Origin: Candidatus Uhrbacteria bacterium
GTDB taxonomy: Bacteria; Patescibacteriota; Patescibacteriia; UBA9934; GWF2-40-263
Length of the DNA: 9,501 bases
Direction of reading: 5' to 3'
Assembly (NCBI GenBank): GCA_003511125.1
Contig: DOJV01000057.1
Span: 1 to 9,501 of the forward strand
The number at the start of each line of letters is the position of its first letter. The first letter of the stretch is position 1. Shown here piece by piece: positions 1 through 4,488 of this stretch. The translations under genes were made by a program, and so were the position numbers. Below the pieces are notes generated by a model. That model did not search any database. It was not told where the DNA came from and saw only the letters and a list, made by a program, of their open reading frames with translations.

Positions 1-129
1 CCTGCTTCACGCAGGATCTAAGTGATTAAATTAATTTTTCGTCGCGGCTGTTTGGTCGGTGGTTGATTGGGGCAGGGAAGATCATATTATGTTAATGTTA
101 TTATTACACTAACTTTGAGGCCAATTTTT

Positions 130-160
130 CCGGGGCCGTTTTCGGCCCCGGTTTTTCTTT
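130..160 (+). terminator. Rho-independent terminator of an upstream plus-strand gene
   Basis: A perfect 9-bp G+C-rich stem (130-138 with 143-151) closes a TTTT loop and is followed by TTTTTCTTT (152-160). On the minus strand the bases after the stem are AAAAATTGG, so it would not end the minus-strand nrtR transcript. It therefore serves a plus-strand transcript arriving from the left, whose gene is outside the window or ends within the first 30 bases, where stops occur in all three plus frames (19-21, 23-25, 28-30). Confidence 0.85.
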
Positions 161-826
161 CTAGATTACTTCGACATAGGTTAAGCGGCGCTGTTTGAAT
201 CGATACAATTCAGCCGGCCGATAAGCCTCGCCTTTGATTTTTTTACCCGTAGTCGCGACCAAACCAAGTTCTAGAATTTTCCGACGGAAATTGCGTTTAT
301 CAAGATCTCGATCAAGAATAATTTCGTAAATATTTTGTAGTTGAGTCAAAGTGAATTCCGGTGGCAACAAGCTCCAGACAATGTTGGTGTACTCCAATTT
401 TGAACGCAAACGGTTGATGGCGATTTTTAAGATTTCAGAGTGGTCATAAGCCAGAGTCGGGAGTTTTTTGATCGACCACCAGCGAACATCAGAATAACGA
501 TCGTTGGTTTTTAGTTTGATGTTGCCGCTTGGTACCAGGGCCATGTAAGCCACACTCAAAACTCGGCCGTTGGGATCGCGTTTTAAATCATCAAAAGTTT
601 GCAACTGTTCCAAATAAACATCTTTAACTCCGGTTTGAATTTTTAAAATACGTTCGGCGGCTTGTCTGGTGGTTTCTTTGTTTTCAATTAAACCTCCGGG
701 CATGGCCCAGCGGCCAGAGAAGGGAGTTTTTTTCATTTGGATTAGCAGGGCCTTAAGTTCGCCATGGTCGACAGTAAAAATTACCGCGTCTGCCGCCACG
801 CCGATTCTTTGATTAAAAGCCGTCAT
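161..826 (-). CDS. nrtR: NrtR-type regulator: Nudix-like domain plus winged helix
   Basis: A 221-residue protein with an N-terminal Nudix-fold domain (about 8-145) and a C-terminal winged helix (about 158-212, containing LDKRNFRRKILELGL and a late RPAELYRF strand). This is the architecture of NrtR, a family known to repress NAD biosynthesis or salvage genes and to sense ADP-ribose through the Nudix domain. The Nudix box starts normally (G45, then E51 and R59), but the metal-binding RExxEE part reads RILKIQTG: the catalytic glutamates are replaced by I60, I63 and Q64. Hydrolysis is therefore unlikely and a ligand-sensing role is favoured. The start ATG at 824-826 has no clear Shine-Dalgarno but lies about 22 nt after a predicted transcription start. 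It follows the NMN adenylyltransferase gene by 72 bp on the same strand, which fits NAD control. A hydrolase with unusual catalysis is the alternative; the winged helix makes the regulator call much likelier. Confidence 0.85.
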   Translation of the reverse strand: MTAFNQRIGVAADAVIFTVDHGELKALLIQMKKTPFSGRWAMPGGLIENKETTRQAAERILKIQTGVKDVYLEQLQTFDDLKRDPNGRVLSVAYMALVPSGNIKLKTNDRYSDVRWWSIKKLPTLAYDHSEILKIAINRLRSKLEYTNIVWSLLPPEFTLTQLQNIYEIILDRDLDKRNFRRKILELGLVATTGKKIKGEAYRPAELYRFKQRRLTYVEVI

Positions 827-854
827 AGGTTTTTAGTTATTGTCTTACATACAC

Positions 855-883
855 AAAGTACCACAAGGTTATCCACATGTCAA
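855..883 (-). promoter_or_regulatory. Predicted promoter of nrtR
   Basis: Read on the minus strand, a perfect -35 hexamer TTGACA (878-883) is followed by a 17-nt spacer and TACTTT (855-860) as a weak -10 (3 of 6 matches). The start would fall near 848, giving a leader of about 22 nt. It lies in the 72-bp gap between the adenylyltransferase stop and the nrtR start, so nrtR can be transcribed separately from its upstream neighbour. The spacer contains a consensus DnaA box (869-877). Confidence 0.5.
869..877 (+). promoter_or_regulatory. Single consensus DnaA box inside the nrtR promoter spacer
   Basis: TTATCCACA matches the strong bacterial DnaA box consensus exactly. It abuts the predicted minus-strand -35 element of nrtR. 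I saw no second box nearby and no AT-rich unwinding region, so it is not evidence of an origin. A single 9-mer can occur by chance in a window this size. Confidence 0.3.
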
Positions 884-898
884 GAGTCTGTATGGTAA

Positions 899-1378
899 TT
901 AGCGAGAATCGTTATTTTTCTTCAAGAAATCTCGTAAAACCACGGGGTTTAGAAAGTTTTTATATTTTTCCGGATTCTGCCTAATCTCACTTCCGGAAAC
1001 CGACACCCGAACTCGCTCTTTATCCACCAAAAAATTTTCGGCCCCCAACTCTCGGGCCAAAATCTCTCCATACCACTCGCTCGAGAAAACATGAGTTATA
1101 GGACAGAGCAGGGAACTTTTTACAAATTCGATGTTGCGACGAGTAATCTCCGGACTATCTCCATGCTCGGTCGGCGCGCCATAACCCTCGACAACCTCAA
1201 CTTCAGGATACAATTCTCGAATCCAGTCAACCCGAACTTTCAAAGGTACCTCGATTACCTCCGGACAATCGTAAACCAAAACCACCAGCCGCTCGACTTC
1301 TGCGAGTGCGGTTTCGATAAGGTATTGGTGGCCCTGGTGCAAAGGCGCGAATTTTCCGACAATAAGTCCGGTTTTCAT
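899..1378 (-). CDS. Stand-alone NadR-type NMN adenylyltransferase
   Basis: A 159-residue nucleotidyltransferase of the HxGH superfamily. The N-terminal GKFAPLHQGHQYLI (8-21) carries the HxGH signature at H14-H17, and the C-terminal SGSEIRQNPEKY (from 128) corresponds to the SGxxIRxNP motif. The end of the protein (VDKER..VSVSGSEIRQNP..Y) closely follows the NMN adenylyltransferase domain of NadR, which joins NMN and ATP to make NAD. It lacks the N-terminal HTH and the C-terminal ribosylnicotinamide kinase domain of full-length enteric NadR. The ATG at 1376-1378 is the natural start because the catalytic motif begins eight residues later. No clear Shine-Dalgarno is visible. The next gene downstream encodes NrtR, which supports a role in NAD metabolism over another adenylyl- or cytidylyltransferase of the same fold. 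No full promoter was recognised upstream. Confidence 0.82.
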   Translation of the reverse strand: MKTGLIVGKFAPLHQGHQYLIETALAEVERLVVLVYDCPEVIEVPLKVRVDWIRELYPEVEVVEGYGAPTEHGDSPEITRRNIEFVKSSLLCPITHVFSSEWYGEILARELGAENFLVDKERVRVSVSGSEIRQNPEKYKNFLNPVVLRDFLKKNNDSR

Positions 1379-1416
1379 ATTTGGTGTTGTGTTGGTCGGA
1401 GGGATATGTTTTTTTA

Positions 1417-1490
1417 GGCGTTAAGGCACTAAGGCGTTGGGGGATCGGGGTTTTGAGATAAAAACTTTAACGCCTTAAGGCCTTAGCGCC
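1417..1490. repeat. Inverted pair of octamer tandem repeats
   Basis: The left arm (1417-1438) and right arm (1469-1490) are inverted copies matching at 19 of 22 positions around a 30-nt centre. Each arm is itself about three tandem octamers of the form AGGCNYTA (AGGCGTTA, AGGCACTA, AGGCGTTG from 1416 on the left). It lies between two divergent genes. The left flank is T-rich and the right flank is CCAAA, so neither strand has a T-tract after the stem and it is not a typical terminator. It could be a mobile or expanding extragenic palindrome, or a shared regulatory element of the divergent genes. Confidence 0.8.
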
Positions 1491-1515
1491 CCAAATTCAA
1501 ATCCCCCCAGTCCAC

Positions 1516-1544
1516 TTTTCATAAAACTCAATTTATCGTACAAT
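1516..1544 (+). promoter_or_regulatory. Predicted rseP promoter with a very short leader
   Basis: TTTTCA (1516-1521, 4 of 6 matches to TTGACA), a 17-nt spacer, then TACAAT (1539-1544, 5 of 6 matches to TATAAT). The -10 ends only 10 nt before the rseP ATG at 1555, so transcription would begin around 1551 and the mRNA would be nearly leaderless, which agrees with the lack of a Shine-Dalgarno. Confidence 0.55.
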
Positions 1545-1554
1545 AATCACACCT

Positions 1555-2793
1555 ATGATAACAACTGTTTTGGTTTTTTTAATTATTCTCTCACTTTTGG
1601 TTTTTGTCCACGAAATGGGCCATTTTTTTACGGCTAAAAAGTTGGGTATGAAGGTGGACGAGTTTGGTTTTGGTTTTCCACCACGGATTTTTGGAATTAG
1701 GCGGGTTTGTGGTGAAAAACGGCAGTTGGTCGAAGAGACCGAAGATCTTACTGTAACAGTAACCGCTTCGGGCGAGAACATAACAGACATTGTTCGCGAT
1801 ACCGTCGAAGTCCGGCCGACAGTCGGTTGGAAGTTAATTTGGGGCAGTAAAGAACAATGCGAAGAAGAAACCGTTTATTCCATCAACTGGATACCGTTAG
1901 GCGGTTTTGTCAAAATTCATGGTGAGTCCGGGAATTTAAAACAAGACCCACGCAGTTTTGCTAGCCGGCCGGTTTGGCAGCGTTTTGTTGTTTTGATAGC
2001 CGGCGTCTTTATGAACTTTGTTTTTGCCGCTTTGTTGCTCTCTATTGGTTTTGGTCTGGGCCTGCCTACCATTGTCGATGAGACTGTGTCCTTGTCGGCT
2101 AAACTGAATAACGAAAAAGTTCAGATTATGAGCGTAGCCCCGGAAAGTCCGGCTGCGGCCGCCGGTGTCGAGACCGGAGACGAGGTTTTGTCCGTCGATG
2201 GTCAGATTTTTGTTTCGGCAAACGAGGCCAGGGATTATATTAAAAGTCGTGAAGGCCAGTCTTTGGATTTTGTTTTGAAACGCGGGGAAGACACAATTCC
2301 TTTCTCTCTTACGGCCACAAATATTCCTTCTTATGAAGGAATGGCAATTGGTGTTGGTTTGGTAAAAACCGCCCTGGTTTCTTATCCTTGGTATTTAGCT
2401 GCGATTAAAGGGGTAGAGGCGACCTGTGTTTTTACCTGGGAGGTTTTGAAGGCTTTTGGGAATTTACTTTGGAATTTAATAACCTATCAAGGCGTTTCGG
2501 CCGAATTATCCGGGCCGGTTGGTATTGCGGTTATGACTGGCGAGGCCGCCTCCTTGGGTTTGGTTTACTTGCTACAATTTGCTGCAGTTTTGTCGATCAA
2601 TTTAGCCGTGGTTAACATTCTGCCTTTTCCAGCTCTCGACGGCGGTCGACTTCTTTTCTTAATGGTAGAAAAAATTCGCGGCCGAGCTGTTCATGAAAAA
2701 TGGGAAACCTTAGTTCATAATCTTGGTTTTATTGTTTTAATTCTTCTAATCGCCGTAGTTACGGTGCGGGATTTGTTCAAGTTTGGTGGGTAG
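1555..2793 (+). CDS. rseP: RseP-family site-2 intramembrane zinc metalloprotease
   Basis: A 412-residue M50 protease. The zinc motif HEMGH is at H19-H23 in the first membrane helix (about 5-24). A second helix spans about 143-170, a periplasmic-side PDZ domain about 188-255, and the third conserved motif NILPFPALDGG (354-364, metal ligand D362) precedes a last helix near 388-406. Family members cut membrane-embedded substrates such as anti-sigma factors, usually after a first outside cut; the PDZ domain gates access. Length is near the usual 420-450, but the PDZ count is one and there is an unusual segment of about 55 residues (51-106) between FGFPPRIFGIRR and YSINWIPLGGFVKIHGE, which are normally separated by only a few residues. 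The ATG start places HEMGH at the expected depth. It precedes pheS on the same strand with a 193-bp repeat-filled gap. No partner protease or sigma factor is visible here, so its substrate is unknown. Confidence 0.93.
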   Translation: MITTVLVFLIILSLLVFVHEMGHFFTAKKLGMKVDEFGFGFPPRIFGIRRVCGEKRQLVEETEDLTVTVTASGENITDIVRDTVEVRPTVGWKLIWGSKEQCEEETVYSINWIPLGGFVKIHGESGNLKQDPRSFASRPVWQRFVVLIAGVFMNFVFAALLLSIGFGLGLPTIVDETVSLSAKLNNEKVQIMSVAPESPAAAAGVETGDEVLSVDGQIFVSANEARDYIKSREGQSLDFVLKRGEDTIPFSLTATNIPSYEGMAIGVGLVKTALVSYPWYLAAIKGVEATCVFTWEVLKAFGNLLWNLITYQGVSAELSGPVGIAVMTGEAASLGLVYLLQFAAVLSINLAVVNILPFPALDGGRLLFLMVEKIRGRAVHEKWETLVHNLGFIVLILLIAVVTVRDLFKFGG

Positions 2794-2799
2794 GATTGT

Positions 2800-2968
2800 C
2801 GTAGAAGTCGTAGAATCGGCCTGTTGGCCTCGTAGAAATCGTAGAATCGGTCTCGTGGCGAGGCCTCGTAGAAGGCGTAGATCTACACCTTCTACGATTT
2901 CTACGCCTTCTACCCTCTACGCCTTCTACGCCTTCTACGATTTCTACGCCTTCTACGTTTTCTACGTT
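2800..2968. repeat. Head-to-head array of nonamer repeats upstream of pheS
   Basis: The left half has six CGTAGAANN-type units (2800, 2809, 2831, 2840, 2867, 2876) with G+C-rich interruptions; the right half has about ten reverse-complement TTCTACGNN-type units from 2881 to 2968, nearly all in strict 9-nt steps (one unit near 2908-2923 has lost bases). The centre (2867-2896) is a 30-bp palindrome with one C/A mismatch (2876 with 2887), around GTAGATCTAC. The left half also holds a 20-bp direct repeat (2800-2819 and 2831-2850) differing at one base. It fills nearly the whole rseP-pheS gap. Transcribed, it would fold into a long hairpin. No T-tract follows, so a plain terminator is unlikely. 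Confidence 0.9.
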
Positions 2969-2986
2969 TTCACTCAACACACACAT

Positions 2987-4006
2987 ATGCAACAAAAATT
3001 TTCCGATCTTAAAAAAACTTTTGACGCCGCTCTGGCCGACTTAAAAGACGGTGTTGATCTGGAAGAGATCAAAAATAAATTTCTTGGTCGCAAAGGATAT
3101 CTTGCCACACTCATGAAAGAGATGGCTGATTTAGCCGATGACGAACGTAAAGCCATTGGTCGTTTGGCCAACGAAACCAAAATGGCCATGGAGGAAGGTT
3201 TTGCCCGAGCCGAAGCGGCCCGAAAAACCAATCAGATTTTAGAAGGCGAGTGGTTAGATGTTAGTGAACCGGTTTTTCCGGCTGACGAGCACGGTCATTT
3301 GCATCCGGTAACCCGGGTTCAAGAAGAACTCGAGGATCTTTTTACTTCAATGGGTTTTATGATTGCCGACGGTCCCGAGCTTGAGAGTGATTTTTTTAAT
3401 TTTACAGCTTTAAACATTCCACCAACTCATCCGGCTCGCGACATGCAGGACACTTTGTATATCAAAAATCACCCCGACCAAGTTATGCGCACACAGACTT
3501 CGCCGGTTCAGGTTCGGGCTATGCGCAAGTACGGCGCGCCGCTTCGCTTAGTGGTTCCTGGTCGTTGTTTTAGAAACGAATCGACCGATGCCAGACACGA
3601 GCACACTTTTTATCAACTCGAAGGTTTGGTTGTCGACAAGGGCATTAACTTCGCGCACATGAAAGCCAGTCTCGAAAAAGTTGCCAAACATTTGTTTGGA
3701 GAAGAAGCCGAGATGCGTCTACGCCCCAAGTTTTATCCGTTCGTCGAGCCCGGTGTTCGTGGCGAGGTCACTTGTTTCTTGTGTCACGGAAAAGGCTGTC
3801 GTGTTTGTAAAAACTCCGGCTGGCTCGAAGTCCTCGGCGCCGGTTTGGTCCATCCGAATGTTTTGCGCGAAGGCGGTGTTGATCCGAACGAGTATCAAGG
3901 TTTTGCTTTCGGTTTTGGTTTGTCACGGTTGGCGATGTTGAAATACAACATCGATGACGCCCGGTTGATGCAGGGTGGGGATGTAAGGTTTTTGCAGCAG
4001 TTTTAA
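2987..4006 (+). CDS. pheS: Phenylalanyl-tRNA synthetase alpha subunit
   Basis: A 339-residue class II aminoacyl-tRNA synthetase subunit; with PheT it forms the cytoplasmic alpha2-beta2 enzyme that charges tRNA-Phe. The N-terminal coiled-coil (about 1-80, MQQKFSDLKK onward) precedes the catalytic core. Class II motif 2 is at R193-E198 (RCFRNE) followed by DARHEHTFYQLEG, and motif 3 at GFAFGFGLSRLAM (305-317). A four-cysteine knuckle (C263, C266, C271, C274, CxxC-x4-CxxC) is present, as in many bacterial PheS proteins, and may bind zinc. Length matches the family (about 327-350). The frame stays open upstream to about 2783, but those codons are the nonamer array and rseP end, so the ATG at 2987 is chosen; no Shine-Dalgarno precedes it. 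The beta-subunit gene follows after a 482-bp interval filled by the DUF559 cassette. Confidence 0.97.
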   Translation: MQQKFSDLKKTFDAALADLKDGVDLEEIKNKFLGRKGYLATLMKEMADLADDERKAIGRLANETKMAMEEGFARAEAARKTNQILEGEWLDVSEPVFPADEHGHLHPVTRVQEELEDLFTSMGFMIADGPELESDFFNFTALNIPPTHPARDMQDTLYIKNHPDQVMRTQTSPVQVRAMRKYGAPLRLVVPGRCFRNESTDARHEHTFYQLEGLVVDKGINFAHMKASLEKVAKHLFGEEAEMRLRPKFYPFVEPGVRGEVTCFLCHGKGCRVCKNSGWLEVLGAGLVHPNVLREGGVDPNEYQGFAFGFGLSRLAMLKYNIDDARLMQGGDVRFLQQF

Positions 4007-4017
4007 CTCGAACCCCC

Positions 4018-4054
4018 CTCCCCGGCCCTCCCCCACCGTGGCGGTGAGGAAGGG
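4018..4054. repeat. Left 37-bp inverted-repeat arm of the DUF559 cassette
   Basis: Identical to the reverse complement of 4428-4464. The arm is also a palindrome by itself: a stem of 13 bp (11 matching), centred on CACCG-TGG-CGGTG (4034-4046), flanked by CCCTCC on one side and GGAAGGG on the other. Its purine-rich end (GGAAGGGAG, 4048-4056) sits about 7 nt before the DUF559 ATG and can act as its ribosome binding site. Confidence 0.95.
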
Positions 4055-4062
4055 AGAACTCT

Positions 4063-4422
4063 ATGTTAGACAGACCCTCGATTAACAAGTTGAATCAAAA
4101 AAATGTCAGACAATTTTTAAGAAGAAATCAAACCGATGCCGAAGCCATTCTTTGGCAATATTTAAGAAGAAAAGAAACCGGAGAAAAAATTGTTCGTCAG
4201 TATGGAATAGAAAATTATGTCGTCGACTTCTGTCGTCGGAGTAAAAAATTGATTATTGAAATAGACGGTGAAATCCATAACGAAAAAGATGTCGCTGAAA
4301 ACGATAAATTAAGAACTCAAGATTTAGAAAATCTTGGTTACAAAATAATCAGATTTACTAACCAAGAAGTCTTAAACGATCTCGAATCCGTTATTAATAA
4401 AATCAAAACCTCTCTAAAATGA
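4063..4422 (+). CDS. DUF559 (Vsr-like PD-(D/E)XK) endonuclease-domain protein
   Basis: A 119-residue protein covering one DUF559 domain, a family related to very-short-patch-repair endonucleases. The N-terminal LRRNQTDAEAILWQYLR (19-35, E27) is the family's helical start. The predicted catalytic core is D55 in YVVDF and E66-x-D68-G in LIIEIDGEIH (63-72, with H72), followed by the typical end NLGYKIIRFTNQEVLNDLESVI. DNA cleavage or nicking is inferred from the fold; no specific substrate is established. The ATG at 4063 has a purine-rich Shine-Dalgarno provided by the left repeat arm. The stop TGA (4420-4422) is followed directly by an ATG in the same frame that runs into pheT. Codon use is more A+T-rich (AAA, GAA, ATT, AAT) than in the flanking synthetase genes, consistent with transfer. 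It lies inside perfect inverted repeats and may move or maintain them, or be a passenger. Confidence 0.88.
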   Translation: MLDRPSINKLNQKNVRQFLRRNQTDAEAILWQYLRRKETGEKIVRQYGIENYVVDFCRRSKKLIIEIDGEIHNEKDVAENDKLRTQDLENLGYKIIRFTNQEVLNDLESVINKIKTSLK

Positions 4423-4427
4423 ATGCC

Positions 4428-4464
4428 CCCTTCCTCACCGCCACGGTGGGGGAGGGCCGGGGAG
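4428..4464. repeat. Right 37-bp inverted-repeat arm of the DUF559 cassette
   Basis: Exact reverse complement of 4018-4054 and the same internal hairpin. It lies between the DUF559 stop and the pheT start. Read in the pheT frame it has no stop, so an upstream ATG at 4423 would add 22 residues rich in Pro, Arg and Ser to PheT; these residues are the translated repeat and have no counterpart in the family. Confidence 0.95.
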
Positions 4465-4488
4465 AGGGCAAAAAAGAGTGTAGAAAAT

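Larger units (their letters stand above)
4013..4469 (+). mobile_element. DUF559 nuclease cassette with 37-bp inverted-repeat ends
   Basis: A unit of about 457 bp lies exactly between pheS (stop 4006) and pheT (start 4489). It has a single ORF (4063-4422) and ends in inverted repeats 4018-4054 and 4428-4464 that are identical over 37 bp. The ends begin 8 bp and 5 bp from the ORF's start and stop. Perfect identity of the ends, their G+C richness against an A+T-richer interior, and insertion in an operon that is normally contiguous all point to recent acquisition or ongoing copying. No target-site duplication was recognised and no transposase is present, so the mechanism is open. Confidence 0.65.

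Noticed and set aside
869..877. Replication origin
   Set aside because: Only one DnaA box, no cluster, no AT-rich unwinding element, no dnaA or dnaN nearby.
1091..1417. 108-codon plus-strand ORF opposite the NMN adenylyltransferase
   Set aside because: It is the antisense of a clearly conserved gene and has no family-like features.
1417..1490. The octamer inverted repeat as a Rho-independent terminator
   Set aside because: No T-tract follows the stem on either strand and it lies between divergent gene starts.
2783..2986. N-terminal extension of pheS to a TTG at 2783
   Set aside because: The 68 extra residues overlap the end of rseP and are a translation of the nonamer array; family members start at the position of the ATG at 2987.
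4423..4488. ATG at 4423 as the start of pheT
   Set aside because: The added 22 residues are encoded by the inverted-repeat arm and have no PheT counterpart; the ATG at 4489 gives the standard N-terminus. Kept only as a possible alternative start.
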